Positions 27,336 to 37,422 of a stretch of DNA of 64,000 nucleotides are shown here, piece after piece. Made by a program: the position numbers and the translations under genes. A model generated the notes under the pieces. It saw only the letters and a program-made list of their open reading frames with translations. It was not told the DNA's origin and did no database searches. The stretch is from Phytopseudomonas seleniipraecipitans (lineage in GTDB: Bacteria; Pseudomonadota; Gammaproteobacteria; Pseudomonadales; Pseudomonadaceae). The stretch is from NCBI RefSeq assembly GCF_900102335.1, contig NZ_FNBM01000005.1:62001-126000 (forward strand), given 5' to 3'. How positions within the stretch are numbered: position 1 is the first letter of the stretch; each line of letters starts with the position of its first letter.

Positions 27336-29174
27336 TCAACCGTCCAGCATGGCCTTGTTGCGCACTGCGCCCTTGTCGGCGCTGGTGGCGAGCAGAGCGT
27401 AAGCTTTCAGCGCAGTGGTCACTTTGCGTGGGCGCTGTTCGACCGGCTTCCAGCCTTTCTTGTCCTGCTCGTGGCGGCGATGGGCGATTTCCTCGTCGCT
27501 GACCAGCAGGTTGATGGTGCGGTTGGGGATGTCGATCAGCACCTTGTCGCCGTCCTGTACCAGCCCGATGGCGCCGCCAGCGGCGGCTTCCGGCGAGGCG
27601 TGGCCGATGGACAGGCCGGAGGTACCGCCGGAGAAGCGGCCGTCGGTGAGCAGGGCGCAGGCTTTGCCCAGGCCCTTGGACTTCAGGTAAGAGGTCGGGT
27701 AGAGCATTTCCTGCATGCCCGGGCCGCCTTTCGGACCTTCGTAGCGGATGATCACGATGTCGCCGGCCTTCACCTCGTCATTGAGGATGCCGCGTACCGC
27801 GCTGTCCTGGCTCTCGAAGATCTTCGCGTTGCCTTCGAACACGTGGATCGACTCGTCGACACCGGCGGTTTTCACCACGCAGCCGTCGAGCGCGATGTTG
27901 CCGTACAGCACGGCCAGGCCACCTTCTTGCGAGTAGGCGTGCTCGACACTGCGGATACAGCCGTTTTCACGGTCATCGTCCAGGGTGTCCCAGCGGGTCG
28001 ACTGGCTGAACGCGGTCTGGGTCGGGATACCGGCCGGGCCGGCTTTGAAGAAGTGGTGCACCGCTTCGTCGTCGGTTTGGGTGATGTCCCATTTGGCGAT
28101 GCCTTCGGCCATGGAGGTGCTGTGCACGGTCGGCAGTTCGGTGTGCAGCAGGCCGCCACGGGCCAGCGAACCGAGGATCGAGAAGATCCCGCCAGCGCGG
28201 TGCACGTCTTCCATGTGGTACTTCTGGATGTTCGGCGCGACTTTGCACAGTTGCGGCACATGGCGCGAGAGACGGTCGATATCGCGCAGGTCGAAATCGA
28301 TCTCGGCTTCCTGGGCAGCGGCCAGCAGGTGCAGGATGGTGTTGGTGGAACCGCCCATGGCGATGTCCAGCGTCATGGCGTTCTCGAACGCCTTGAAATT
28401 GGCAATGTTGCGCGGCAGCACCGAGTCGTCGTTGTCGCCGTAGTAACGCTTGCACAGCTCGACGATGGTGCGGCCGGCCTGCAGGAACAGCTGCTCACGG
28501 TCGCTGTGGGTGGCCAGCGTGGAACCGTTGCCCGGCAGGGCCAGGCCCAGGGCTTCGACCAGGCAGTTCATCGAGTTGGCGGTGAACATGCCGGAGCACG
28601 AACCGCAGGTCGGGCAGGCGCTGCGCTCGTATTCGGCAACTTTCTCATCCGATGCCGTGCTGTCAGCGGCGATGACCATGGCGTCGACCAGGTCCAGGCC
28701 GTGGCTGGCCAGCTTGGTCTTGCCGGCTTCCATCGGCCCGCCGGAAACGAAGATCACCGGGATGTTCAGGCGCAGGGCGGCCATCAGCATGCCGGGGGTG
28801 ATCTTGTCGCAGTTGGAGATACAGACGATGGCGTCCGCGCAGTGGGCGTTGACCATGTACTCCACGGAGTCGGCGATGATCTCGCGGCTCGGCAGCGAAT
28901 AGAGCATGCCGTCGTGGCCCATGGCGATGCCGTCGTCGACCGCGATGGTGTTGAATTCTTTGGCCACACCGCCGGCCTTCTCGATCTCGCGGGCGACCAG
29001 CTGACCCAGATCCTTGAGGTGCACGTGGCCAGGCACGAACTGGGTGAAGGAGTTGGCAATGGCGATGATCGGTTTCTTGAAATCTTCGTCCTTCATCCCG
29101 GTGGCGCGCCACAGGGCACGGGCGCCGGCCATGTTGCGGCCGTGGGTGGAGGTCTTCGAGCGGTAATCAGGCAT
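27336..29174 (-). CDS. ilvD: Dihydroxy-acid dehydratase
   Basis: Dehydrates 2,3-dihydroxy-isovalerate and -methylvalerate in valine, leucine and isoleucine synthesis. 612 residues, the expected length. The iron-sulfur cysteines are in [13 protein letters not shown] and [19 protein letters not shown], and the C-terminal signature is [23 protein letters not shown]. The ATG at 29172-29174 has AGGAAA upstream. It is a stand-alone gene with its own terminator. In P. aeruginosa ilvD lies near pfpI and mutM, as here apart from the chemotaxis cluster that separates them. Confidence 0.97.
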   Translation of the reverse strand: MPDYRSKTSTHGRNMAGARALWRATGMKDEDFKKPIIAIANSFTQFVPGHVHLKDLGQLVAREIEKAGGVAKEFNTIAVDDGIAMGHDGMLYSLPSREIIADSVEYMVNAHCADAIVCISNCDKITPGMLMAALRLNIPVIFVSGGPMEAGKTKLASHGLDLVDAMVIAADSTASDEKVAEYERSACPTCGSCSGMFTANSMNCLVEALGLALPGNGSTLATHSDREQLFLQAGRTIVELCKRYYGDNDDSVLPRNIANFKAFENAMTLDIAMGGSTNTILHLLAAAQEAEIDFDLRDIDRLSRHVPQLCKVAPNIQKYHMEDVHRAGGIFSILGSLARGGLLHTELPTVHSTSMAEGIAKWDITQTDDEAVHHFFKAGPAGIPTQTAFSQSTRWDTLDDDRENGCIRSVEHAYSQEGGLAVLYGNIALDGCVVKTAGVDESIHVFEGNAKIFESQDSAVRGILNDEVKAGDIVIIRYEGPKGGPGMQEMLYPTSYLKSKGLGKACALLTDGRFSGGTSGLSIGHASPEAAAGGAIGLVQDGDKVLIDIPNRTINLLVSDEEIAHRRHEQDKKGWKPVEQRPRKVTTALKAYALLATSADKGAVRNKAMLDG

Positions 29175-29388
29175 GGCGGTTTCCTGCGGCTAATCAGGTA
29201 GGCATTGATAGGGGGTGAGCGGATCAGCGGCAGATGGCCGTGACGCGAGGTGGCATGGCGCACGACGGGATCTCCGTCTACCTGCCTGGGCTCACAGGCC
29301 CGCCGAAGGGTGGATGGCGGGAAATGCCCTGATTCTACGCCGCACGGGGCGGGCGAGGAAAGGCTGGCGGCTGCCGGCCGTCCTGGCC

Positions 29389-30453
29389 CTAACCCCGCAG
29401 AATAGCGTTGGGGATCTGCTCCAGCGGGATCTCGCGGCTCACGGCGCCGAGTTTCATGGCCTCTCTGGGCATGCCGTAGACCACGCAGCTGGCTTCGTCC
29501 TGCCCCAGAGTGAGGGCGCCGGCCTCGTGCATTTCGCGCAGGCCGCGGGCACCGTCGTCGCCCATGCCGGTCATGATGATGCCGGTGGCATTGGCCCCGG
29601 CTGCGCGGGCTGTAGAGCGGAATAGCACGTCTACCGAGGGCTTGTGGCGGCTTACCGGCGGGCCGTCTACCACCTCGACCAAATACTGGGCGCCGCTGCG
29701 CTTGAGCAGCAAGTGGCGGCCGCCCGGGGCGATCAGGGCGCGGCCGGGCACCACGCGGTCGCCGTGCCGGGCTTCCAGCACTTCCAGTTCACACAGGCCG
29801 TTGAGGCGTTCGGCGAACGCCGCGGTGAAGCGTTCGGGCATGTGCTGGACGATGACCAGCGCCGGGCATACGCGCGGCAGACGGGTGAGGATGTACTCCA
29901 GCGCCTGCGTGCCGCCGGTGGAGGTGCCGATGGCGACCACACGCTCGGTGGTGCGTGCCATGGCGCCTTGGGCGGGCGGCAGGATCACATCGGCATTCAG
30001 CTTGCCGGGCACCGCCGCGGGCGGCGTCTTGTCCTTGACCAGGCGACGCACGTTGGCGCGCGCCGCGGCCTTGACGGCATTCAGTAGGTCGTCACTGGCA
30101 TTGACGAGGAATTTGCTCAGGCTGGCCTGAGGCTTGGTAACGATGCTCACCGCGCCGGCGGCAAGTGCCTGCATGGTGGTGGCGGCGCCTTTTTCGGTCA
30201 GCGTCGAACAGATCACCACTGGCGTGGGACGTTCGGCCATCAGCTTCTTGAGGAAGGTGATGCCGTCCATGCGCGGCATTTCCACATCCAGTACGATCAC
30301 GTCGGGCCACTCGCGTTGCATCTTGTCGAGGGCGAACAACGGATCGGCGGCAGTGCCAATCACCTGGATCGTCGGGTCGCTGCTTAGCACCGAGGACAGC
30401 ACCTGGCGCACTACGGCGGAGTCGTCGACGATCATGACTTTAATCGGTTTCAT
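29389..30453 (-). CDS. cheB: Chemotaxis-specific methylesterase/deamidase CheB
   Basis: Removes methyl groups from MCP glutamates when phosphorylated by CheA. 354 residues. The N-terminal receiver domain has its phospho-acceptor at D56 ([13 protein letters not shown]) with DD at 10-11 and lysine in VTKPQ. The C-terminal esterase has the catalytic serine in [12 protein letters not shown], the histidine in VQHMPERF and the aspartate in [10 protein letters not shown]. It is the last gene of the chemosensory cluster; its ATG overlaps the cheD stop by 4 bases. Confidence 0.96.
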   Translation of the reverse strand: MKPIKVMIVDDSAVVRQVLSSVLSSDPTIQVIGTAADPLFALDKMQREWPDVIVLDVEMPRMDGITFLKKLMAERPTPVVICSTLTEKGAATTMQALAAGAVSIVTKPQASLSKFLVNASDDLLNAVKAAARANVRRLVKDKTPPAAVPGKLNADVILPPAQGAMARTTERVVAIGTSTGGTQALEYILTRLPRVCPALVIVQHMPERFTAAFAERLNGLCELEVLEARHGDRVVPGRALIAPGGRHLLLKRSGAQYLVEVVDGPPVSRHKPSVDVLFRSTARAAGANATGIIMTGMGDDGARGLREMHEAGALTLGQDEASCVVYGMPREAMKLGAVSREIPLEQIPNAILRG

Positions 30454-30968
30454 GCGGATCGCTCTCCAGAGGGGCGGCCGGAGATCGGCGTAGGTGCCGT
30501 TTGTTTCAAGGCCAGGTGGCCGTTCCAGATATCGAAGATCAGGTTGCGGTGTCCGATGCCCCCTACGTGCTCGCCATGGCAGCTGAGCTTCTTCTCGGCG
30601 ATCAGTCGCCGGGCCATGTCGATGTTCTGTAGACCCACATGCCGGCGGTTGCTGTTCATCAGCGTAGGAAACATGTGCCCACCCCCGAAGATGCGGGCCT
30701 GATACTCCGACACCCGAGTGCCGCTCAGGCCGATCGCTTCGCACAACAGGTTCATGACTTCGTCTCCGTAGCGGCCGTCCGGGTGTGCGGTTGGTCGGCC
30801 ACGTGTCGGCAGCATGAAATGGCACATGCCGCCAAGGCGGGCATGGGGGTGCCAGAGCACCATGGAAACGCAGGAGCCAAGCAGGGTTCGTACACGGGTA
30901 TAAGGACCGCCGAAGTGGTAGTCGCCGGGTTGCAGATAGACCTCGGCGATAGAGGGAGTTTTAGTCAT
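30450..30968 (-). CDS. cheD: Chemoreceptor glutamine deamidase CheD
   Basis: Deamidates glutamine residues of chemoreceptors. 172 residues. The catalytic cysteine is C33 in [14 protein letters not shown], followed by the histidine in GGMCHFMLP and the [10 protein letters not shown] block. The start at 30966-30968 overlaps the cheR stop by 8 bases. It sits between cheR and cheB, so it belongs to the same signalling array. Confidence 0.95.
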   Translation of the reverse strand: MTKTPSIAEVYLQPGDYHFGGPYTRVRTLLGSCVSMVLWHPHARLGGMCHFMLPTRGRPTAHPDGRYGDEVMNLLCEAIGLSGTRVSEYQARIFGGGHMFPTLMNSNRRHVGLQNIDMARRLIAEKKLSCHGEHVGGIGHRNLIFDIWNGHLALKQTAPTPISGRPSGERSA

Positions 30969-31782
30969 CGGGTTTGCGGTAGATCGACGGTTTGACGATC
31001 TTCAGCGTGTCATTGACGCCGTTCAGGCTCTCCGAGTGACTGATGAAGAAATGCCCGCCCGGCCGCAGGTGCTTGATCAGGCGAGCCACCACCTGACGCT
31101 TGGTGTCGGCGTCGAAGTAGATCATCACGTTGCGCAGGAAGATCACGTCGAACAAGCCCAGATCCGGCAGCGCGCTGTTCAGGTTGATCTGCTCGAAACG
31201 GATGCGCTGGCGCAGCGAGGGCGCGATCATCATGCGCCCCTGATTGTCATCAACGCCCCGCAGGCAGTGTTTCACCAGCAGGTGGCGGGGAATGTTCTGG
31301 CTGTCTTCCAGGTCGTACACGCCGCCACGAGCCTGGGTGAGGATGCGCTGGCTGATGTCCGAGGCCAGAATGTCCCAGGGCCTGTCACCCAGGCGCTCGG
31401 CCAGCAACAGGGCCAAGGTGTAAGGTTCTTCGCCGCTGGAGCAGGCGCCACTCCAGACCCGCAGCGGTCGCCCGCTGGGAATGGTCCCCGGTTTCTGTAG
31501 CAACTCGCGCAGAAAATCGAAGTGCTTGGGTTCGCGGAAGAAATAGGTTTCGTTGGTGGTCAGCAAATCCACGCAGGTCTGCAGTTCGGCGGCGTCCGCC
31601 CCCAGGCGTTTGAAGTAGTCACCGTAGCTTGCAAGGCCGAAGGTGCGCAGGCGCTTGTTCAGGCGCCCGGCCACCAGCGGTTTTTTCGCGTCGGACAAGT
31701 GGATGCCGGCAATCTCGTGGATCATCTGGCGGAACTGGCCGAACTCTCGATCCGTGAGGGCTGCTTGAGCGGTATCGCGCAT
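30961..31782 (-). CDS. cheR: Chemotaxis protein methyltransferase CheR
   Basis: Methylates MCP glutamates with S-adenosylmethionine. 273 residues with the N-terminal helical CheR domain and the C-terminal SAM-binding domain: NETYFFREPKHFDFL, RVWSGACSSGEEPYTLALLL (SAM loop), DVIFLRNVMIYFD and HFFISHSESLNGV. No pentapeptide-like NWETF tether was seen at the end of the MCP in this cluster, so it probably binds receptors without it. The stop overlaps cheD, and the start overlaps the cheW stop by one base. Confidence 0.96.
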   Translation of the reverse strand: MRDTAQAALTDREFGQFRQMIHEIAGIHLSDAKKPLVAGRLNKRLRTFGLASYGDYFKRLGADAAELQTCVDLLTTNETYFFREPKHFDFLRELLQKPGTIPSGRPLRVWSGACSSGEEPYTLALLLAERLGDRPWDILASDISQRILTQARGGVYDLEDSQNIPRHLLVKHCLRGVDDNQGRMMIAPSLRQRIRFEQINLNSALPDLGLFDVIFLRNVMIYFDADTKRQVVARLIKHLRPGGHFFISHSESLNGVNDTLKIVKPSIYRKPDD

Positions 31783-32309
31783 CAGTCGTGCTCACCGTCG
31801 AGGCCGTGATGCTGTGCCTGATCCAGTGCCGCGCGTTCGTCGGCGGAAATGATCCGGCCGATGTCGAGCATCACCACCAGGCGCTCGTCCAGCTTGCCCA
31901 TGCCGCGGATGAAGTCGGCGCGGATGGAGGCGCCGAAACTGGGCGTTGGCTCGATCTGCTCGGCGCTCAGCTCACGCACCTCGTTGACGGCATCCACCAC
32001 CATGCCGATTACCTGCGTGGCGGTCTGGTGGACGATTTCCAGTATCACGATGCAACTGCGCGGGCCGATGCTGGTGGCCCGGCCGCCAAAGCGCTGGCCG
32101 AGATCCATCACCGGTACCACGGCGCCGCGCAGGTTGATCACGCCGAGAATACTCGGCGGCATCATTGGCACCGTGGTCAGCCGGCCGTACTCGATGATTT
32201 CCCGTACGGCGCGGATTTCCACCGCGAACAGTTCCTGAGCCAGGGTAAAGGTCAGGTACTGGCCCGAGGTCGCCGTGGCGTTGTCGAGCAGCCGGGGTTC
32301 GGCGTTCAT
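31782..32309 (-). CDS. cheW: Chemotaxis coupling protein CheW (1)
   Basis: Couples CheA to chemoreceptors. 175 residues with the CheW fold: YLTFTLAQELFAVEIRAVREIIEYGRLT, GVINLRGAVVPVMDLGQRFG, CIVILEI and a C-terminal KLDERLVVMLDIGRIISADERA. It lies three bases after the MCP gene. A second CheW (34002-34547), only moderately similar, is on the other side of that MCP gene. Confidence 0.94.
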   Translation of the reverse strand: MNAEPRLLDNATATSGQYLTFTLAQELFAVEIRAVREIIEYGRLTTVPMMPPSILGVINLRGAVVPVMDLGQRFGGRATSIGPRSCIVILEIVHQTATQVIGMVVDAVNEVRELSAEQIEPTPSFGASIRADFIRGMGKLDERLVVMLDIGRIISADERAALDQAQHHGLDGEHD

Positions 32310-32312
32310 GGC

Positions 32313-33968
32313 CTACTCCTGGAAGCGCACATAGCCGGCCGGCAGGCCTGCCACGTGGCCGTGGCGATCGTCATCGTCGCGTGACTGGCGAACCGGGGCA
32401 TTGCCACGACTGCTGCTCTGCGTGCGGTTGCGCGCTGTCGGCGCGACGGTGGCACGCTCGCCACTTCCGTTGAGCCGGAAGAAGTCCATCAGCTGCTGCA
32501 GCTGCTCGGCCTGGCCGCTCATTTCCTCGGCAGTGGCTGCCAGCTCTTCGGATGCCGACGCGTTCTGCTGAGTCAGCTCGCTGAGCTGGTTCATGGCCGT
32601 GCTGATCTGGTTGACGCCGCTGCTTTGCTCGTCGGACGCCGCGGCGATCTCCTGCACCAGGTCGGAGGTCTTGGCGATGGACGGCACCATCTCATCGAGC
32701 AGCGTACCGGCACGTTCGGCCAGGGCCACGCTGTTCTTGGCGACTTCGCCGATTTCCTGAGCTGCTACCTGGCTGCGTTCGGCCAGCTTGCGTACTTCCG
32801 CCGCCACGACGGCAAAGCCTTTGCCGTGCTCGCCGGCACGGGCTGCTTCGATGGCAGCGTTGAGGGCGAGCAGGTTGGTCTGGTAGGCGATGTCGTCGAC
32901 GATACCAATCTTGTCGGCAATGGTCTTCATAGCGCGCACGGTGTCCTTGACCGCCTGGCCACCTTCACCCGCTTCGTTCGCGGCTTTGCTGGCCATGCCG
33001 TCGGTCACCCGGGCATTTTCGGTGTTTTGCGAAATCGAGGCGGACATCTGCTCCATCGAGGCACTGGTTTCCTCGACCGAGGCGGCTTGTTCGGAAGCCG
33101 CCTGGCTCATGCTCTGCGCCGTCGAGGAAATTTCCTCGGAGGCGCTGGACAGCGAGTCGGCGGAGCCGCGCACTTCGGCGATGATCTGTGTCAGCCGGGT
33201 GGACATGTTGTTGATCGACGCCAGCATGCTGGTGGTGTCGTTGGCCTTGAGCACGACCTGGGTGCGCAGATCCCCCTCGGCAATGCGGGTCACTACCTCG
33301 GCAGCATAGGCCGGCTCGCCACCCAACTGCTTGAGCAGGCTGCGGGTAATCAACCAGCCGAGCATAATGGAGATGAATACGGCGATGCCGCCAATCAGTA
33401 GCAGCTGCAGGCGTGAGCTTTCATAAATCTCAGTGGTCTCGGCGGCACTTTCGTCCATCAAGCCTTTCTGAAAATCGACCAGTGCATCAGCTGCGCTGAG
33501 TAGTGCGTTATTGGTGGGGATGAGCTCGGCGTAAAGATAAGCCTCTGCTCCTTGCTGATCGCTCAGCATGCCGAAAAGCTGCTCGTAACGCTTGCCTAGT
33601 TCATCGCGCGCTGTATTGATACGCGCCATTATTTCCCGGCCTTGGGTCGCATTGACAATATGGCCTAGTTCCTCGATGGCTTTTTGGCGGCGCTCACGGC
33701 TTTCTTCAATGAGCTGCTTGTTTTTAATGTCGGCCTCTGCATCGTCCCTGAGCAGAATGTCGCGCATGTATCGACCCTGATTGAGGGTTTCCTCCTTGAC
33801 TAGGGTGGCGTGCTGAATCTTTACGTACCGATCCTTGATAATCATGTCGTTGGCATCGTTGATCGCACTCATGCGCGTAATACCGAGCGTCAGCGCAATC
33901 AACAGCAACACGATGACCGTGCCGAAACCAAGGCCGAGTTTTGTGGACACACGTAGGTCTTTGAACAT
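32313..33968 (-). CDS. Methyl-accepting chemotaxis protein (four-helix-bundle sensor)
   Basis: A transmembrane receptor, 551 residues. TM1 is at about 12-30 ([20 protein letters not shown]), followed by a helical periplasmic domain of about 160 residues of the 4HB_MCP type and TM2 at about 190-208 ([19 protein letters not shown]). A HAMP region follows ([24 protein letters not shown]), and then the signalling domain with the CheA/CheW-binding tip ([42 protein letters not shown]). The ligand is unknown. It lacks a CheR-tether pentapeptide. It is the only classic receptor gene in the cluster and so probably the cluster's dedicated sensor. Confidence 0.94.
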   Translation of the reverse strand: MFKDLRVSTKLGLGFGTVIVLLLIALTLGITRMSAINDANDMIIKDRYVKIQHATLVKEETLNQGRYMRDILLRDDAEADIKNKQLIEESRERRQKAIEELGHIVNATQGREIMARINTARDELGKRYEQLFGMLSDQQGAEAYLYAELIPTNNALLSAADALVDFQKGLMDESAAETTEIYESSRLQLLLIGGIAVFISIMLGWLITRSLLKQLGGEPAYAAEVVTRIAEGDLRTQVVLKANDTTSMLASINNMSTRLTQIIAEVRGSADSLSSASEEISSTAQSMSQAASEQAASVEETSASMEQMSASISQNTENARVTDGMASKAANEAGEGGQAVKDTVRAMKTIADKIGIVDDIAYQTNLLALNAAIEAARAGEHGKGFAVVAAEVRKLAERSQVAAQEIGEVAKNSVALAERAGTLLDEMVPSIAKTSDLVQEIAAASDEQSSGVNQISTAMNQLSELTQQNASASEELAATAEEMSGQAEQLQQLMDFFRLNGSGERATVAPTARNRTQSSSRGNAPVRQSRDDDDRHGHVAGLPAGYVRFQE

Positions 33969-34001
33969 GATTGATTCCCTCTGTGATGCGTGGCTGCCCT
34001 G

Positions 34002-34547
34002 TCAGGCGGACAATGCTTTGTTGCCGTCTGGCAGAGCCGCAATTTCGGCGACCGCAAGGGCGTTTTCGATGGTCAGCAGGATGATGAAGTCATCCTCGCG
34101 GTGAACCATCGCGTGGATGAAGTCGCTGCGAATCGGATTGCCGAAGGCCGGGACCGGGTTCATTTCTGTTGGCGCGACTTCGAGCACCTCACTGACGGCA
34201 TCTACCAGGATGCCGAGTATTTGTGGGGCGTCCGGTTGAGCCACTTCGACGATGATGATGCAGGTGCGGCGGTCGATCTGCGTTTTCGCCTGATTGAAGC
34301 GCAGGCCCAGGTCAATTACCGGCACCACGGCGCCCCGCAGGTTGATCACACCGTGCACGCAGCGGTTGGCCATAGGCACCTTGGTGGTGCGTTGGTACTG
34401 GATGATCTCCCGCACGCACAGGCCGTCCAGGGCATAGCGGCGACCATGCAGGATAAAGCTCAGGTACTGGTGCACCGGACGCTCGGTAACCGGGCGCGCG
34501 CGGTTGGCGACCTGCCTGCTTTCAGTGGGTGCGGTGATATCAGTCAT
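34002..34547 (-). CDS. cheW: Chemotaxis coupling protein CheW (2)
   Basis: A 181-residue CheW with an N-terminal extension of about 25 residues before QYLSFILHGRRYALDGLCVR. GVINLRGAVVPVIDLGLRFNQAK and CIIIVEVAQPDAPQILGILVDAV identify it. It overlaps the cheA stop by 8 bases. Two CheW copies around one MCP suggest that they are not fully redundant: one may serve CheA and the other fill the array. Confidence 0.92.
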   Translation of the reverse strand: MTDITAPTESRQVANRARPVTERPVHQYLSFILHGRRYALDGLCVREIIQYQRTTKVPMANRCVHGVINLRGAVVPVIDLGLRFNQAKTQIDRRTCIIIVEVAQPDAPQILGILVDAVSEVLEVAPTEMNPVPAFGNPIRSDFIHAMVHREDDFIILLTIENALAVAEIAALPDGNKALSA

Positions 34548-36723
34548 GGGCGCGTACCAGTGCGGAGTCGAAGAGCGCCGCCGTCCGCGGGGCGGCGAGT
34601 TGGGCGAGCAGTCGCGGGATGTCGAGAATCAGGGCGACCGTGCCGTCACCGAGAATGGTGAAGCCGCCGAGCTCGCTGCAGCTGGAGAAAATCTTGCCCA
34701 GCGGTTTGATGACGGTCTGGAACTCGCCGGCCAACTGGTCGACCACCAGGCCCGCGCGCAGACCTGCCTGACGTACTACCACCACGCTTTCGCGGCGTGG
34801 CGGCTGGCTTTCTTCCTCGAACAGATCGCGCAGGCGCACGACAGGTAGCATTTGCCCACGCAGCTCAAGGTGACCGCGCTTGAACGAGGTGTCGGCCGGC
34901 AGCTCGATGCATTCTTCAACCAGCTCCAGCGGGATCACGTAGCCAGCCTGGCCGACGCTGACCAAGAAGCCATCGATAATCGCCAGGGTCAGCGGCAGGC
35001 GGATGCGGATGCGCGTGCCCTGGCCCAGGGTGCTGTCCAGGTCGATGGTGCCACGCAGAGCGGCGATGTTGCGCTTGACCACGTCCATGCCGACGCCGCG
35101 GCCGGACAGGTTGCTGACCTGCTCGGCAGTGGAAAAGCCAGGTTCGAAGATCAGCGCGAAGATTTCCTTCTCCGTCAACGTCTGCCCTTCGCTAATCAGC
35201 CCGCGTTCGCGGGCCTTGGCGAGGATGCGTTGGGAGTCGAGCCCGCCGCCGTCGTCGCTGACTTCGAGGACGATACTGCCGGCGTCGTGATAGGCATTCA
35301 GCGACACGTTGCCCTGGGCGGGCTTGCCGCGTGCCCGGCGCGTGTCGGCCGCTTCGATGCCATGGTCCATGGCGTTGCGCACCAGATGCGTCAGTGGGTC
35401 GGTGATGCGCTCCACCACGGTCTTGTCGAGCTCGGTGTCGCCGCCACTGATCGATAGCGCGATGTCTTTGCCTAATTCACCAGATACATCACGCACCACC
35501 CGCTGGAAACGGTTGAAGGTGCTGCCGATCTGCACCATGCGCAGCGGGAGCGCTGAATCGCGCACTTCCTCGACGAGCCGGGACAGCAGCTCGGTGGCTT
35601 CGAGCATTTCCGGGTGGCCACAGTTCTGCGCCGTCATTCGCGCGCCGGCACCGGCGATGATCAGTTCGCCGACCAGGTCGATCAGGCGATCCAGCTTGCC
35701 GGCGTCGACTCGGATAAGGCTGTTTTCGCTGCTGCGGTTTTCCTTTATCTGCTGTTGCTTCTGCAGAGCGGCGGCGATTACCGGTGGCTGAACCAGGCTT
35801 TCCTCCAACAGCACCCGGCCGATCGGCCGCGGCTCGTCACGCTGCTGGCCCTGCACCTGGGTGTGTAGCACCTCCTGCAGTTCGCTGGCGGTAAGGGTGC
35901 CGCAGCGCATCAGAATCTCACCGAGGCGCATGTCTTCTTCAGGCAGGGCACGGATCAGCTCAAGGTATTCGTTCGACTTGCTGTTGGGCGGCAGGATGCG
36001 GATCAGGCTGTCTTCACGGACGAACTCGAAGGCGCCGTCGATGGTGGCCTTGTCGGCATCGCTGGCGAAGGCCACTTCAAAGCCCAGATAACAGGTTTCC
36101 GGGTCCATCTCGGCAGCCGCGGGAATGCGATCGAGCAGCGGCACGATGCTGATGATCCGCCCGAAGGTGTTCAGGTAGCGGAACAGGCCTAGCGGATCCA
36201 TGCCATTGCGCAGGGTGTCGGGGCCGAAGCGCAGCGACAGATGCCAGTGATCGGCGCCAACGCTCGGGCCATGGCTGCGTTCAATGCGCGTGGCGGCAGC
36301 CGGTACCTGTTCTGCGCTGGGCGCGGGAGCCAGGTAATGGGTCAGGCGCTCGCCCAGTTGCACGTGCAACGCCTGGGTTTCAGGGTCCAGGCACTCAAGG
36401 TCGGTGCCCGCGTCGACCAGCGCGACCAGGCGCGCGAGGTGATCGCCCACCTGCAGAAAGAGCGCAGTCATCTCGGTGTCGAAGTGCAGCTCGCCGGTAC
36501 GCACGCGGTCGAGGACACTTTCGGCGATATGCGTGAAGGCGACGATCACGTCGAGGCCAAACAAGCCCGCCGAGCCCTTGATGGTGTGCGCCGCCCGGAA
36601 GATGGCATTGATGGTGTCGGCATCGCCCGGGCTGTTTTCCAGCTGCAGCAGGGCTTCTTCCATGTGCTGCAACAGCTCCTGGCTTTCGGCGATGAAGATC
36701 TGCAGCACTTCGTCCATGTCCAT
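34540..36723 (-). CDS. cheA: Chemotaxis histidine kinase CheA
   Basis: A 727-residue kinase that phosphorylates CheY and CheB. Domains in order: Hpt with the phospho-histidine H46 (INAIFRAAHTIKGSAGLFG), a second region of about 300 residues that includes a P2-like part, the dimer domain (DRLIDLVGELIIAGAGA), the HATPase (HLVRNAMDHGIEAADTR, VSDDGGGLD, FSTAEQVSNLSGRGVGMDVV) and a C-terminal CheW-like domain (FLVSVGQAGYVIPLELVEE). The start has AGTCACC upstream; the gene follows the STAS gene with five bases between them. All catalytic boxes are intact. Confidence 0.96.
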   Translation of the reverse strand: MDMDEVLQIFIAESQELLQHMEEALLQLENSPGDADTINAIFRAAHTIKGSAGLFGLDVIVAFTHIAESVLDRVRTGELHFDTEMTALFLQVGDHLARLVALVDAGTDLECLDPETQALHVQLGERLTHYLAPAPSAEQVPAAATRIERSHGPSVGADHWHLSLRFGPDTLRNGMDPLGLFRYLNTFGRIISIVPLLDRIPAAAEMDPETCYLGFEVAFASDADKATIDGAFEFVREDSLIRILPPNSKSNEYLELIRALPEEDMRLGEILMRCGTLTASELQEVLHTQVQGQQRDEPRPIGRVLLEESLVQPPVIAAALQKQQQIKENRSSENSLIRVDAGKLDRLIDLVGELIIAGAGARMTAQNCGHPEMLEATELLSRLVEEVRDSALPLRMVQIGSTFNRFQRVVRDVSGELGKDIALSISGGDTELDKTVVERITDPLTHLVRNAMDHGIEAADTRRARGKPAQGNVSLNAYHDAGSIVLEVSDDGGGLDSQRILAKARERGLISEGQTLTEKEIFALIFEPGFSTAEQVSNLSGRGVGMDVVKRNIAALRGTIDLDSTLGQGTRIRIRLPLTLAIIDGFLVSVGQAGYVIPLELVEECIELPADTSFKRGHLELRGQMLPVVRLRDLFEEESQPPRRESVVVVRQAGLRAGLVVDQLAGEFQTVIKPLGKIFSSCSELGGFTILGDGTVALILDIPRLLAQLAAPRTAALFDSALVRAHD

Positions 36724-36728
36724 GGTGA

Positions 36729-37049
36729 CTACTCGCTCGCCGGCTTGATCAGAATGGGATCGCCGAAAAAGGTGCCGAGCCCGCTCAGTTCGAAAGCGTC
36801 GATCACGGCTGGGCTGTGGTTGGTCAGGCGCAGGTCGCAGGTCATGCGCGCGGCCTCCTGCTTGGCCAGAATCAGCAACTGCAAGCCGGCGCAGTCCAAC
36901 TCGTCGACGGCGCAGAGGTCGAGCTCTACCTCGGTATCCGGCGCCAGCACCTGCATCAGTAGTTCCATATGCTCGGCGGCGCTGTAGATGGTCAGGCCGC
37001 CTTCCAGCGGCAGGATGCGGTAGAGGTTCTCCGCCGGCGCATCGGTCAT
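36729..37049 (-). CDS. STAS-domain protein associated with CheA
   Basis: A 106-residue STAS protein of the anti-sigma-factor-antagonist type. The core is VELDLCAVDELDCAGLQLLILAKQEAARMTCDLRLTNHSPAVIDAFELSGL. Where SpoIIAA-type proteins have the phosphorylated serine, this one has C53 (ELDCAGLQ), so control by serine phosphorylation is unlikely. The start at 37047-37049 overlaps the cheY stop by 4 bases; the longer frame is antisense-like. Position between cheY and cheA suggests a structural or regulatory partner of the array; the partner is not known. Confidence 0.87.
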   Translation of the reverse strand: MTDAPAENLYRILPLEGGLTIYSAAEHMELLMQVLAPDTEVELDLCAVDELDCAGLQLLILAKQEAARMTCDLRLTNHSPAVIDAFELSGLGTFFGDPILIKPASE

Positions 37050-37414
37050 GGCAGGATCAGCTTGGACACGGCCGTGAGCATCTGCGCTGGCTGGAAGGGC
37101 TTGACCACCCACGCCTTGGCGCCGGCTGCGCGGCCTTCTTCCTTCTTCGCCTCGCCGGCTTCGGTGGTCAGCATGATTACCGGCGTGAACTTGTAGGCGG
37201 GCATCTGCTTGACGTTTTTCACGAAGGTAATGCCGTCCATGTTCGGCATGTTCACGTCGCTGATGATCAGGTGCACCTTGCGGCCATCGAGTTTGCTCAG
37301 CGCATCCTTGCCGTCACAGCCTTCGATGACCTGATAACCGGCGCCCCGAAGCGTGATGCTGACGACCTGACGGATGGAGGTGGAGTCGTCGACGATGAGT
37401 ACGGTCTTGCTCAT
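37046..37414 (-). CDS. cheY: Chemotaxis response regulator CheY
   Basis: A stand-alone 122-residue receiver domain. D9/D10 (LIVDDS), the phospho-acceptor D53 (LIISDVNMPNMDG), threonine in IMLTTEAGE and K in WVVKPFQP are all intact. It takes phosphate from the adjacent CheA. Whether it acts on a flagellar motor or another output cannot be told, as no motility genes are in the window. The gene follows the MCP/CheZ-like gene after eight bases. Confidence 0.94.
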   Translation of the reverse strand: MSKTVLIVDDSTSIRQVVSITLRGAGYQVIEGCDGKDALSKLDGRKVHLIISDVNMPNMDGITFVKNVKQMPAYKFTPVIMLTTEAGEAKKEEGRAAGAKAWVVKPFQPAQMLTAVSKLILP

Positions 37415-37422
37415 GGGGAACC

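Noticed and set aside
27255..29201. Long plus-strand open frame opposite ilvD (and similar ones opposite trpB, the AGCS gene and ggt)
   Set aside because: These are GC-rich shadow frames of well-recognised genes, lacking domains and plausible starts.
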